From Mariniblastus fucicola (lineage in GTDB: Bacteria; Planctomycetota; Planctomycetia; Pirellulales; Pirellulaceae), in NCBI RefSeq assembly GCF_008087665.1, contig NZ_CP042912.1, positions 5,022,001 to 5,086,000 on the forward strand: a stretch of DNA of 64,000 nucleotides, written 5' to 3'. The position numbers and the translations under genes are program-made. Below, piece after piece: positions 49,079-58,642 of the stretch. How positions within the stretch are numbered: position 1 is the first letter of the stretch; each line of letters starts with the position of its first letter. The notes beneath the pieces are model-generated. The model was not told where the DNA came from. It ran no database searches and was given only the letters and a program-made list of their open reading frames with translations.

Positions 49079-49208
49079 GACGCCACTTGGCTACGCCAGG
49101 AAACAGGAACCCCTCATCAAAATTTTCCGACAAGAAATTACCTTCCAACGAACATGCTACAACTCTGGTGTACGATTTTTCGCTTGGCAGTTGGACAACT
49201 ACGTAAAT

Positions 49209-49242
49209 GCAGGCGTAGGCGCCTCCGGCTTGCCGTTAAACG
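49209..49242 (-). repeat. Inverted half copy of the REP-like repeat
   Basis: On the minus strand it begins TTTAACGGCAAGCCG and matches 48767-48801 with about three mismatches in 34 positions. It lies between the small gene and the ptsI stop. Confidence 0.75.
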
Positions 49243-49261
49243 AAATCTCTCACGCCAGGGG

Positions 49262-51016
49262 CTAATTCGAATCCAGAATTGCCAGGTTCGGCGCCACCTG
49301 TTCGATTTGCCGGGTCATGTACTTCTTGACCTGAGCCGTCGTCTTGAACTTCATCACCGTTGCGACAATGCTCTCGGCTTCCTCAATCGAGATCTGACTG
49401 GCCAACTGTTTGATCGAGGGTACAAACGCAGGGCTCATACTGAACCGACGCAAACCCATCCCCAGCAACAACAGAAACGCTTTCGGCTTACCCGCCATCT
49501 CACCGCAAACGGTCACCGGAGTACGACTCTCGTTGCACGCCGTGATAACGTGCTTGAGCACGCGAAGAACCGGCGGAGCCAGCGGCTGACAAAGGTGACT
49601 GACTTTCGGATTGTCGCGATCGGCCGCCATCAGGTATTGAACCAGATCGTTTGAGCCAATCGAAACGAAATCGACCAGATCCAGCATCGTGTCGATTGAA
49701 ATTGCCGCCGCGGGAACTTCCAGCATCATCCCGAACAGCAATTCCTTGACCTTGATATCTCGCGCTGTCAAAGTTTTATAGGCTTTGCGAATCATCGAGC
49801 GAAGTTTCCGCAACTCTTCGACCGTCGTCACCATCGGGAACATAATTCGGGCCGTCCCTTGAGGGAACTCACTGGCGGCACGAACGATCGCCCGAATCTG
49901 GGTATTGAAAAACTCGGGATGCTCGAAAGACAAACGAATGCTCCGCCAGCCCATGAACGGATTGGCTTCTTTATGGTCGTGCCCCAAATAGGCGACCGTT
50001 TTGTCACCGCCGATGTCCAGAGTCCGGATTGTCACATTGTGGTTCGGACTGGCCGCAATGATGTCGCGGTAAACTTCGTACTGCTCATCTTCGTCTGGCA
50101 AATCGCTATGAGTCAGATACAGATACTCCGTTCGATACAGGCCAATACCAGACGCTCCCATCGCGGCAGCAGCCTTCGCATCGGATACGCCATTGATGTT
50201 GGCTTCGAGGCGAAGCTCGGTGCCACATTTTGTTTGAGCTTTCTCATCGCGGTTGGTCGCGAGTTGGTCGCGCAGGTCAAAGAACTCCCGTTCCAGCTTT
50301 CGAAATGCCGCTAACGATTCCGCGTTCGGATTGACTTCCACGCATCCAGCGCGGCCATCGACAACGATCGTGTCGCCCGTCTTGACCTTGCGGAGCATGT
50401 TCTTGACGCCAGAGACCGCCGGAATTCCGCGCGACCTGGCGATAATCGCGGCGTGGCTGGTCTGGCTGCCGGCCTGAGTCACGATGCCATGGACATCAAA
50501 ATCGCCAAGAGCCACTGCTTGCGAAGGTAGCAGCTCGTCCGCGACAAGAATCAGAGGCCCTTCGACCATCTTGTCAGCCGATTTCGAGTGTTTCAGATGG
50601 CTGCTGACGCGGATAATCACGTCGCGGATGTCATCCAGCTTCTCCCGCAGATAAGCGTCCTTGGTCTTGCTAAAGATCGCGGTGTACTCGCCAAGCAACC
50701 GGTGGAGAGCTGCTCCCGCGTTCATTTTCTCTTCTACGATCCAGTTGCGAATCTTGTTGGTGAACGCAGGATCACGCAAAATTTGTTGGTGAACGGCAAA
50801 GATCGTTGCCTCGTCATGGCCAACCTGGGCATCGACTTTTTTCTCCAGAGCGCGCAGGTCAGCGGTCGCCTTGTCCCGAGCCGTTTCATAACTCGCCAGT
50901 TCGGCGGTAATCTCGGTGTCTTCGAGGCGTTTCGTGTCGGGATTAACGAAGATCTCGTGGATGACGTAGGCGGTCCCGATCGCCACGCCAGGTGAAACTG
51001 CGATTCCTCTGCGCAT
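49262..51016 (-). CDS. ptsI: Phosphoenolpyruvate-protein phosphotransferase (PTS enzyme I)
   Basis: About 584 residues from the ATG at 51016, where family similarity starts (MRRGIAVSPGVAIG). Further upstream open frame is unlike enzyme I. Phospho-His H188 in QAGSQTSHAAIIARSRGIPA, the PEP-binding signature DIGGDK, and the C-terminal barrel with VSIGSNDLVQYLMAADR and TVCGEMAG are all present. It passes phosphate from PEP to HPr. No HPr or EII gene is adjacent, which hints at a regulatory PTS. Confidence 0.95.
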   Translation of the reverse strand: MRRGIAVSPGVAIGTAYVIHEIFVNPDTKRLEDTEITAELASYETARDKATADLRALEKKVDAQVGHDEATIFAVHQQILRDPAFTNKIRNWIVEEKMNAGAALHRLLGEYTAIFSKTKDAYLREKLDDIRDVIIRVSSHLKHSKSADKMVEGPLILVADELLPSQAVALGDFDVHGIVTQAGSQTSHAAIIARSRGIPAVSGVKNMLRKVKTGDTIVVDGRAGCVEVNPNAESLAAFRKLEREFFDLRDQLATNRDEKAQTKCGTELRLEANINGVSDAKAAAAMGASGIGLYRTEYLYLTHSDLPDEDEQYEVYRDIIAASPNHNVTIRTLDIGGDKTVAYLGHDHKEANPFMGWRSIRLSFEHPEFFNTQIRAIVRAASEFPQGTARIMFPMVTTVEELRKLRSMIRKAYKTLTARDIKVKELLFGMMLEVPAAAISIDTMLDLVDFVSIGSNDLVQYLMAADRDNPKVSHLCQPLAPPVLRVLKHVITACNESRTPVTVCGEMAGKPKAFLLLLGMGLRRFSMSPAFVPSIKQLASQISIEEAESIVATVMKFKTTAQVKKYMTRQIEQVAPNLAILDSN

Positions 51017-51300
51017 GGCATGATCGTAGCATTCGGCTCGATAACCGGGAAGTCGCCTGAACACGACCGATCGATTCCGTGAAGAACGCCACCGCAAACG
51101 GCAATCGAGGGCTTGGTAATAGACGTATTGACTCGATTTCGAAAGCTGCGAAAAAGCCTATTGAAACCGGCGTGCAACGTCAAATTCCGTGTTGTTTGCC
51201 CAGATTCGCTTTGCTATAGTTACGCCATTCTGCAATGGCCGAAAAGACGACCTTGCAATCCAAAACACTTGAGTGCAGCTGAAAGGCAACTGGACACAAC

Positions 51301-51780
51301 ATGCGGTTCTCCCAACTCGACCGAATCCTCGAACTCGACAAGGGAGCGTCGATTAAAGCAGTCAAGTGCCTTTCGCTTTCGGAAGAGTATCTCAACGATC
51401 ACTTTCCGCGGTTCCCGGTCATGCCGGGCGTCTTGATGCTTGAGGCCATGTTTCAGGCAAGCATGTGGCTGGTTCGAGAGAGCAATGACTTCGAACATTC
51501 CACGGTGGTTTTGCGCGAAGCCAAAAGCATGAAGTTCCAGGGCTTTGTTCAGCCTGGAAGCTCTCTGGTTGTCGATGCGGAAATCAAGAAAGTTGAAGAT
51601 TCAATTACAAAACTCAAAGTCGTCGGTACGATCGACGGCAAGGCTTCCGTCTCAGGCAGATTGACTCTTGAGTCCTACAATCTGGCCGACCGCGAAGGTC
51701 GCGATGAAGCGGTCGACAAATACATGATCCACCAGTTCCGCAAATTTTATCGCCGCTTGTGGGCACCCATCCCTGCGTAA
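51301..51780 (+). CDS. FabZ-like 3-hydroxyacyl-ACP dehydratase
   Basis: A 159-residue hotdog protein. The segment NDHFPRFPVMPGVLMLEAM has catalytic His34 and Glu48 in the FabZ arrangement. It removes water from 3-hydroxyacyl-ACP. First gene of a cluster with an ACP, a second hotdog protein and a ketosynthase, all in the same direction. It ends in a basic aromatic tail (RKFYRRLWAPIPA). Confidence 0.85.
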   Translation: MRFSQLDRILELDKGASIKAVKCLSLSEEYLNDHFPRFPVMPGVLMLEAMFQASMWLVRESNDFEHSTVVLREAKSMKFQGFVQPGSSLVVDAEIKKVEDSITKLKVVGTIDGKASVSGRLTLESYNLADREGRDEAVDKYMIHQFRKFYRRLWAPIPA

Positions 51781-51871
51781 TGAACCAGTTTCGCGAACCG
51801 CGACGATCAGCACGCACGGATCAATCCAAATCATTTTCAAATCACCAATTTAGACTGTCACAGGAGTAAAC

Positions 51872-52255
51872 ATGTCGGTCAAAGAAGAAACGTACAAAAA
51901 GGTTTCCGAAGTCCTTATCGATGCACTTGGCGTTGATGATGATGAAGTTACGCCTGAGGCCACCATGATCGGTGACCTTGGTGCAGAGTCGATCGACTTT
52001 CTGGACATCGTTTTCAAGCTGGAGCAAACGTTCGGTATCTCGATCGATCGCGAAGAACTTTTCCCCGACGACATCCTCACCAGCAGTGAGTATCTGCAAG
52101 ACGGCAAGGTCACGCCTGAAGGTGTTGCCAAACTGAAAGAGCGGATGCCGTTCGCCGATCTGGAAAAGTTCGAAGCGAATCCTGTCGTTCAGGATTTTGC
52201 CAATTTGCTGACGGTTCAGGATCTGTGCCGTTTCGTTGAGCACAAACAGGCTTAG
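51872..52255 (+). CDS. Acyl carrier protein (extended)
   Basis: A 127-residue protein whose first 90 residues match an ACP, with the phosphopantetheine Ser40 in IGDLGAESIDFLDIVFKLE. It is longer than the usual 75-80 residue ACP, with an additional helical tail (KERMPFADLEKFEANPVVQD). The AGGAG ribosome site before the ATG is strong. It serves the surrounding FabZ/FabF-like genes. A terminator follows. Confidence 0.9.
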   Translation: MSVKEETYKKVSEVLIDALGVDDDEVTPEATMIGDLGAESIDFLDIVFKLEQTFGISIDREELFPDDILTSSEYLQDGKVTPEGVAKLKERMPFADLEKFEANPVVQDFANLLTVQDLCRFVEHKQA

Positions 52256-52280
52256 GCCAATTTTGACATCGTCGTGATTG

Positions 52281-52312
52281 CCCTTCGTTGAGACATCACT
52301 CGAAGGGTTTTT
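52281..52312 (+). terminator. Rho-independent terminator or attenuator after the ACP gene
   Basis: CCCTTCG (52281-52287) pairs with CGAAGGG (52301-52307), followed by TTTTT. It lies inside the gene cluster, before the second hotdog gene, so it may set a higher ACP level by partial termination. Confidence 0.8.
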
Positions 52313-52342
52313 CACTGCGAGTAACGGAAAGCTGACAAAGCA

Positions 52343-52885
52343 ATGCGCTGGTTTTGGATTGATCGCTTCACTGAATTCGTAGCTGGCGAAACTGCCGAAG
52401 CGATCAAGTGCATTAGCCTCAGCGAAGAGGTCGTCGACGAGTATTCGCCATGTCGGACTTTCTTGCCGGCGTCGGTGATTATCGAAGGCATCGCTCAGAC
52501 CGGTGGCTTGTTGTTGGGACAAATGAGCGATTTCAATGATCGTATCGTTTTGGCCAAAGTCACCAGCAGCGAATTTCATTTCGAGGCTGAACCCGGCACC
52601 AAATTGACTTACCGTGTCCGCATCACGAACAATGATGAGATGGGAGCGATGGTCGAAGGGACCTCGCACGCAGGCGACCGGCTTCAGGCCAAAATTGACC
52701 TGATGTTTGCGCGGCTCGATGACGAAAGATTCAAGGGAGTCGAGCTTTTCGAACCCGCAGAGTTTTGCCGGATGCTCAGGCTGTTGCGTCTGTTCGAAGT
52801 CGGAGTCTATCCGGACGGATCAAAAGTTCAGATCCCTGACCACATGATTGAAGCCGAACAGGCATTTCTTAAAATCGGCGTTTGA
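52343..52885 (+). CDS. FabZ-like hotdog protein with altered active site
   Basis: A 180-residue protein with clear relation to the FabZ-like protein at 51301: same IKCISLSEE lead-in and position of the central helix. The catalytic His is replaced by Tyr34 (DEYSPCRTFLPASVIIEGI), while Glu48 stays. The PGV turn is also lost. It may be a non-catalytic partner or use another chemistry. It is followed after 22 bases by the ketosynthase gene, pointing to co-transcription. Confidence 0.8.
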   Translation: MRWFWIDRFTEFVAGETAEAIKCISLSEEVVDEYSPCRTFLPASVIIEGIAQTGGLLLGQMSDFNDRIVLAKVTSSEFHFEAEPGTKLTYRVRITNNDEMGAMVEGTSHAGDRLQAKIDLMFARLDDERFKGVELFEPAEFCRMLRLLRLFEVGVYPDGSKVQIPDHMIEAEQAFLKIGV

Positions 52886-52907
52886 AAAGAACACCACGGA
52901 CTACGTC

Positions 52908-54209
52908 ATGATTGCTCCTACCCAACGCCGCCGTGTGGTTGTCACCGGTGTCGGCGTCATCAACCCGCTTGGCAACGACATCGAAACCGTTTGGTCTGCT
53001 CTTAAAGAAGGCAAATCGGGCGTCGGCTATACGACGATTTTTGATGCCAGCAAATTCCCCACTCGAATCTCTGCAGAGATTAAAAACTGGGATGTCTCTC
53101 AAGCCGGTGAAGATCCTGAAAAGTGGAAATTCCGCGGGCGACATACCTGCTTCGCCGCCGGTGCTGCACGTCAGGCTTTCGATGCCTCGGGCGTCGGCGA
53201 TTCCATCAAAGACCGCCGAAGGTTCGGTGTGTACATGGGCAGCGGTGAAGGCAACCAGGACTTCTACTCGTTCGCCAACATGATGGCCAAGTCGCTGGAC
53301 GCGGAAGGTAAGCTCGATCTGGTCAAATTCACGCGAGCCGGACTCGACATCCTCAACCCGGTCGTGGAACTTGAACAGGAGCCCAACATGCCGCCGGGAC
53401 ATGTCGCGGCTATGTTTGATGCTCAGGGGCCCAACGCAAACTGCCTTACGGCTTGTGCGGCCAGCAGCCAGGCAATCGGAGAGGCCACAGAGATCATTCG
53501 CCGCGGCGAAGCAGATGTGATGCTTTCTGGTGGAACGCACAGCATGATCCACCCGTTTGGAGTAACCGGCTTCAATCTGCTGACAGCGCTTTCGACGAAC
53601 AACGACGATCCGACCGGCGCGTCACGTCCTTTCGATCGACTTCGCGACGGGTTTGTCCTGGGAGAAGGCGCGGCCATGGTCGTGCTGGAAGAACTGGAAC
53701 ACGCTAAAGCCCGCGGCGCGAACATCATCGGCGAAATTCGGGGCTATGGCTCAACCGCTGACGCCTATCGTGTCACCGACATTCATCCAGAAGGCCGCGG
53801 TGCGATTGGCTGCATGCGAATGGCACTGAACGATGCCGGGATGACGCCAGAGCAAATCGACTATGTCAATGCTCACGGCACCAGCACAACGGTAAACGAC
53901 AAAGTCGAATCGAAGGCCTGCCGCGAAGTGTTCGGCGAAAGGGCAGGGCAGGTTCCAGTTTCAAGCACCAAGAGCATGATGGGGCACTTGATCGCTGCCG
54001 CCGGCGCGACAGAATTGATTGTGTGCATGATGGCGATTCGCGACAACATTTTGCCACCGACCATCAACTACGAAAACCCGGATCCGCTTTGCGATTTGGA
54101 CTACGTTCCCAATACCGCTCGCGAAGCGAACTGCAACATCGCGCTGACCAACAGCTTTGGTTTCGGCGGCCAGAACATTTCGGTTGTGGTTTCCGGCTTC
54201 GAAGACTGA
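52908..54209 (+). CDS. fabF: Beta-ketoacyl-ACP synthase II (FabF type)
   Basis: A 433-residue ketosynthase from the ATG at 52908. An in-frame start at 52848 would overlap the previous gene. Catalytic Cys183 in NANCLTACAASSQAIGEA, His323 in VNAHGTSTTVND and His360 in KSMMGHLIAAAGATE form the Cys-His-His triad. It extends acyl chains with malonyl-ACP. Last gene of the ACP cluster. Confidence 0.93.
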   Translation: MIAPTQRRRVVVTGVGVINPLGNDIETVWSALKEGKSGVGYTTIFDASKFPTRISAEIKNWDVSQAGEDPEKWKFRGRHTCFAAGAARQAFDASGVGDSIKDRRRFGVYMGSGEGNQDFYSFANMMAKSLDAEGKLDLVKFTRAGLDILNPVVELEQEPNMPPGHVAAMFDAQGPNANCLTACAASSQAIGEATEIIRRGEADVMLSGGTHSMIHPFGVTGFNLLTALSTNNDDPTGASRPFDRLRDGFVLGEGAAMVVLEELEHAKARGANIIGEIRGYGSTADAYRVTDIHPEGRGAIGCMRMALNDAGMTPEQIDYVNAHGTSTTVNDKVESKACREVFGERAGQVPVSSTKSMMGHLIAAAGATELIVCMMAIRDNILPPTINYENPDPLCDLDYVPNTAREANCNIALTNSFGFGGQNISVVVSGFED

Positions 54210-54398
54210 AGCCCGTCAGTTTCTTCCAGCGGCCAAGCGTGCTCCTCAAACGACCAGCCCCGCGACCTTCTGCCAAGGTTGTTGGATGTAACGGTTACTC
54301 CGAGCCGCTAGCGGGATCGCTACGATTCCGATGAACTGCGACCGATAACTGCGAGTAAGACTTCTTCGCTTTCGCAGTTCCCGCAGTTTCGGATTTCC

Positions 54399-55292
54399 AT
54401 GCCCTCGGTTGTTCTGATCAACGATACCAGCCTCTACGCGCCGCATTTCGGCTGCCAATTGGTGGGGCAAACGATCAGGGAACAGCTTGCCAGAACCGGC
54501 ACGGCACTGATCGCTGCATTTCCGCGAAAGTTGAACATGTCCATCGCACGTCCGTATTTGGACCGTGCCGATTTGGTCATCATCAACGCTGAAGGTACGT
54601 TTCATCACGGCAGACACACCGAACTGCTGGATCTGGCGCGACGCTGGCCCTGTGCGTTAATCAACGGCGTGTTTCAGGACAATGGAGACCTGCCGATCCT
54701 GGAGCAATTCGAATACATCTCGATGCGGGAAAGCCTCAGTGCGGCAGAGGTTCGGTCTCAGGGGGTGCTTTGTAAACGGATCCCGGACTTGCTGTTCGCG
54801 TCCTCAATGCTCCGATCGGTTCCGAATCTTGATCGTGACATGGAGCTTGGTATCACCGACAATGTGCTCAACAAGATGTCGGGCTTTTCGCCCAACGGCG
54901 AACTTGCGTATGAGTCGCTGAAAAAGATCGCTCGCTGCCAAAAACTGTGCGCCGGCCGATTCCATGCCGCCATCGCTGCAGCGGTGCTCCGCGTGCCGTT
55001 TTCAACATGGGACTCAAACACCTGGAAAACTCGTGGCTTAATGCAGGACATTGGCTTGCCACAGCTTCACTTCCAGTCGCAAACGGAAGCGATCCGAAAC
55101 GTGCCAGAAATTTTCGATCAAAAGATCGATCGCTTTGTAGAATCCGCTCAATCGAAGATTGAGACCATGTTCGATACGCTATCGAACATCGCGAAACGGA
55201 ACTCGGTCGCTCGGCGATGCAAAATCGCTGGTTCCGGATTGAAAATTTTCCGAGCCGACGACCAAACTGATTCGTATCGCGACGCAGCCTAA
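54399..55292 (+). CDS. Polysaccharide pyruvyltransferase-like protein
   Basis: A 297-residue protein resembling the polysaccharide pyruvyl transferase family. It has DLVIINAEGTFHHG in the first half, ISMRESLSAAEV and CAGRFHAAIAAAVLRVPFST in the second, where the R-F-H motif is characteristic. Such enzymes add ketal-linked pyruvate to exopolysaccharide or lipid-linked sugars. It stands alone between the ACP cluster and the GH10 gene. Confidence 0.7.
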   Translation: MPSVVLINDTSLYAPHFGCQLVGQTIREQLARTGTALIAAFPRKLNMSIARPYLDRADLVIINAEGTFHHGRHTELLDLARRWPCALINGVFQDNGDLPILEQFEYISMRESLSAAEVRSQGVLCKRIPDLLFASSMLRSVPNLDRDMELGITDNVLNKMSGFSPNGELAYESLKKIARCQKLCAGRFHAAIAAAVLRVPFSTWDSNTWKTRGLMQDIGLPQLHFQSQTEAIRNVPEIFDQKIDRFVESAQSKIETMFDTLSNIAKRNSVARRCKIAGSGLKIFRADDQTDSYRDAA

Positions 55293-55353
55293 CCGCCTGC
55301 TTTGATCGGCATTTTTGAGCGAGAATTCGCGAGGCCGAAGCGAATTGCGCGGC

Positions 55354-55455
55354 CTAGCAAAGCCCACAGAGCGAGCCGATCACGATCAAGATGGTTCCGA
55401 CAAGGATGCTATTGCTGATTCGTTGAGCGGTCGAAATGTTCTGTTGCGATTCCAT
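55354..55455 (-). CDS. Very small membrane protein (33 residues)
   Basis: An ATG at 55455 with AGAGGA six bases upstream opens 33 codons ending at 55354. The peptide has a polar start (MESQQNISTAQR) and one hydrophobic segment (SILVGTILIVIGSLCGLC). The strong ribosome site and clean single membrane segment argue for a real small protein. It could be a regulator of a membrane enzyme. No homologue is recognised. Confidence 0.5.
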   Translation of the reverse strand: MESQQNISTAQRISNSILVGTILIVIGSLCGLC

Positions 55456-55678
55456 CTGATTTCCTCTTGAGTTGGCGGTCTCATGGTTCCAATGCAACCT
55501 GCGTTCCAAGTGAAAACGCATTGAAATTTGCAGAGGAAGACCGAAAGATGAGGCAAATCCGAAACAGCAAAGGTTTGCTTGCTGCTTAAACGCAACATCG
55601 CCGCCATTCACAAGCAGCCTGCTAACCCTAAACGCTGGCGACCACAGATCCCAGCTGATCCGGCCGCTGTAACTCATG

Positions 55679-58426
55679 CTACTCAGGCTGATGCCAGTCG
55701 CCGACCAATCGCACCGAGGCGTTCGGATTATCGATCGTCGCAGTGTCCGTTCCGCCGGCTCGACTGAAAGCACTAACTTCATCGAGGAACTGAAACGAAT
55801 GTGTCAACGGTCCGTCTGAGATTGTTGTCGAATCACCGCTGACGGAAAGGACGTTGTTCGCCACAGAATCGCGAAACACCAATCGGTCGTTTCCAGCTGA
55901 GTCGACCAGTCCTTCAAACGCAAAGTATGGCTCAAAGCTGTAACGAAAGCCGGGTCCATAGTAAAGACTCTCTTCGGAAGTAATCCGAAGCGTCTCGTCG
56001 GTATCTGTCCCAACAACATGAACCGCAGTTGCGCTTCCCTCTTGGGCGAGCAGACTTGCGCGTCGAAATCCATTGAAATGAAATCGACTATCCGTTTGGT
56101 CCAAATTAGCCACAATCGCATCCGATGAAATATCAATCGAATCCGCGACTTCCGAATTTCGAATCTCGATGGTGTCGTAGCCAATCGACGATTCAACCAA
56201 GTTTTCTGCAAACCCACTAACCTGCCGTGTACGGCCACCGAGTTTGACGTTGACGGATTCCAGATCAGTTGTGAATTGATCGACCGCAGCGCTATCGAAA
56301 ACTCGGGCTGTATCCTGCCCACGAACGGAATAGGCAGCCACAGTGCCGAACCCAACAACGCTCAAAGCGACTTGAGAATTGGTCAATGTCGTGATGTTCT
56401 CAAACGAGTTCAGAGTGTCATCATCGGGTGAGTCGCCGAGCACCACGCGACTGTCCAACGACGCCGCTTTGACTTCGACATTTTCCAAATCATGAAACCG
56501 AATGACAGATCCTATCCCACGAACGATCATTCGGGATGGAGTAACAAGTAGATTCTGCAATTCCGGTGACGCCTGAATGACGAGCCGATCATCTCCCGAC
56601 AGTCCGACAACACGGACGCCAGATGCCTCGACCGGAAGCTCGAAATTAACCGGCGAACCGTTGACGTAGATCAATTCGGATTGGGCTAAATCGAGCTCAA
56701 AAAGGTCGTTCTCGTCGGTTCCATAAATACTCAACGAGTTGTGAGCCGCATTGGTAGCAAGATTCGCCAACAATGAACCTTCGCCTTTGCTGACTGGAAC
56801 CAGGTGATAATTAACGATGCCAGCATCATCGGTCGTCGTCACAAGGTAACTGCCGAGAAAGCCGCGGAACTCGAAATCGCCTGAGCCATCAGTACTGCCT
56901 TCCGATTCCGTCGTCCACTCGTCCATCAACGCAAAGTAACGTTGCCCGGCAGCATTGATGGTCCAGTCAAGATCGACGAGGGAGGCATCTGCACCGCGCC
57001 AGTGCGAACCGGCCCAGAAACCCCACATAATGATTCCTTCGGTTTCCGGACAACTAAAGACAAACCGGTAGAAATCCTCCAGCGATTGGGCTCGTTTTTC
57101 TGGGTCCGGGTGCACGGTATCGTATTCCGTGAACCAAATCCCCAAACCGGAATCCTGAAATTGCTCCATCGCGATTTCAATACCCATGGGAGACGCCAGA
57201 CCATCGAAGTGAGACTGAAAACCGACGCCGTCCACATTCGACCCCAACGACTCGACCAATTCCCGATAGCGAATCGTCTTGGCTTCCGAATTTTCCAAAC
57301 CGTACTCGTTGACCAGCAACTTCGCAGCGGGATCAACTTCGCGAGCACGCTGAAACATCCACGAACGAATGGACTCGCCCAGTCGATCCTGGAAAAATGT
57401 ATGGTTCAGCATCTCGTTGTTGACGTCCCACGCATACAGCCGTGCCTGGAAGCGGGATACCACATCGGTGATCCGCCGATCCATCGCCTGCATCAATTGA
57501 CTGTCGGAAAGCGCCTCCAGCCACGGAGGGCGAAACTGCTCTGCCGGCCAAAAAAGTGCGTGGCCTTTGACGCGAATTCCATTTTGCTCGCAAAAGTCGA
57601 TCGACGCGTCGGCAATTGAATAGTCTTCCTGCCCCTGGGTGAACTCGACAGCTCTCCACTGAGCGTGCCACTCGATCGTGGCCCAGTCGAAATGTTCACG
57701 AAAGAAATCACGGTAGACTTCGTCCTGCTCGAATCGCCAGTTCAATGTTGAACCGAAAGGAAAATCATGCGACACCTGCTCGACGCCGACCGACAATCCG
57801 GCAACCGGTTTGCCGTTGCTGCGTGAAAAATTCAGCACGACATCGCGTTTGCGGATCTGTTCGATACGATCATCGGCTTCCTGACGCCATTCGTTCTCAG
57901 TTACCGTGACAGAATCGACCAAAAAATCGAAGGTGTGCCGATCGTCCTCGGAGCCATCGATCGCGAGAATCAAGTGCTGGATTTCTCCGTAAGGATCAAA
58001 TGTAAATCCGCCCCGCATCTTCACCCACTGACCGGGCTCAGCCACCCCTTCGCCGACTTTCAGCCCACGCTCTCCGCGGTCGTCGACCTGGAACAGAAGG
58101 AATCGCATCGTCCCCGAAACGTCACCTACAGGTTTGACCCAAGCTTCAACGTAATAGTCCTTGCCAGGTTCGAGGCTGGCTTGGTCGATCGGTTGAGAGA
58201 CTCCGTGCCAGAAATCTGTTCGATTCGTGACCAAACATGCCCCAGCAGTTTGGTGACTGTCCTCGGAAACGGCCAGCGTCGTGCCACCGCGGCTCAACCA
58301 CCAACTGAGGCCTTCGTCGAATTCTCCGTTTCGAATCGCCTGAGCCGACCCGCCATTGGCCCACATGCAAACGATCGCGATCGCCCACGCCAGCAGATGC
58401 CTGTTTTGTTTTGTCTGATCCATCAT
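55679..58426 (-). CDS. Exported family 10 glycoside hydrolase (xylanase type)
   Basis: A 915-residue protein. Signal peptide (1-29, GSAQA), then a carbohydrate-binding-like beta-sandwich (about 31-180, starting IRNGEFDEGLSWW). The GH10 barrel (about 190-520) follows, with acid/base E338 in WDVNNEML and nucleophile E434 in WFTEYDTV. The last 390 residues are beta-rich and resemble a surface-display or repeat region without a known domain. GH10 enzymes cut beta-1,4-xylan. It stands alone. Confidence 0.93.
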   Translation of the reverse strand: MMDQTKQNRHLLAWAIAIVCMWANGGSAQAIRNGEFDEGLSWWLSRGGTTLAVSEDSHQTAGACLVTNRTDFWHGVSQPIDQASLEPGKDYYVEAWVKPVGDVSGTMRFLLFQVDDRGERGLKVGEGVAEPGQWVKMRGGFTFDPYGEIQHLILAIDGSEDDRHTFDFLVDSVTVTENEWRQEADDRIEQIRKRDVVLNFSRSNGKPVAGLSVGVEQVSHDFPFGSTLNWRFEQDEVYRDFFREHFDWATIEWHAQWRAVEFTQGQEDYSIADASIDFCEQNGIRVKGHALFWPAEQFRPPWLEALSDSQLMQAMDRRITDVVSRFQARLYAWDVNNEMLNHTFFQDRLGESIRSWMFQRAREVDPAAKLLVNEYGLENSEAKTIRYRELVESLGSNVDGVGFQSHFDGLASPMGIEIAMEQFQDSGLGIWFTEYDTVHPDPEKRAQSLEDFYRFVFSCPETEGIIMWGFWAGSHWRGADASLVDLDWTINAAGQRYFALMDEWTTESEGSTDGSGDFEFRGFLGSYLVTTTDDAGIVNYHLVPVSKGEGSLLANLATNAAHNSLSIYGTDENDLFELDLAQSELIYVNGSPVNFELPVEASGVRVVGLSGDDRLVIQASPELQNLLVTPSRMIVRGIGSVIRFHDLENVEVKAASLDSRVVLGDSPDDDTLNSFENITTLTNSQVALSVVGFGTVAAYSVRGQDTARVFDSAAVDQFTTDLESVNVKLGGRTRQVSGFAENLVESSIGYDTIEIRNSEVADSIDISSDAIVANLDQTDSRFHFNGFRRASLLAQEGSATAVHVVGTDTDETLRITSEESLYYGPGFRYSFEPYFAFEGLVDSAGNDRLVFRDSVANNVLSVSGDSTTISDGPLTHSFQFLDEVSAFSRAGGTDTATIDNPNASVRLVGDWHQPE

Positions 58427-58642
58427 GGTCGCCTATCTCTGAGATTGCTCCAGTTTCGCAAAACTACTCGTCGCGTCAAACACAATCTTGAACCTGAACC
58501 ATCTTTTGGCTGACCTGTCCGGGATGATATCCGCAGGGCATATGCGCGACGGAATGTCCACAATACAATCGCCCCATACTATCGTGCATCCGACGGCACC
58601 AATCTGGTCGGACCCCGATCACCAACGTTTTGGCATAGCTGA

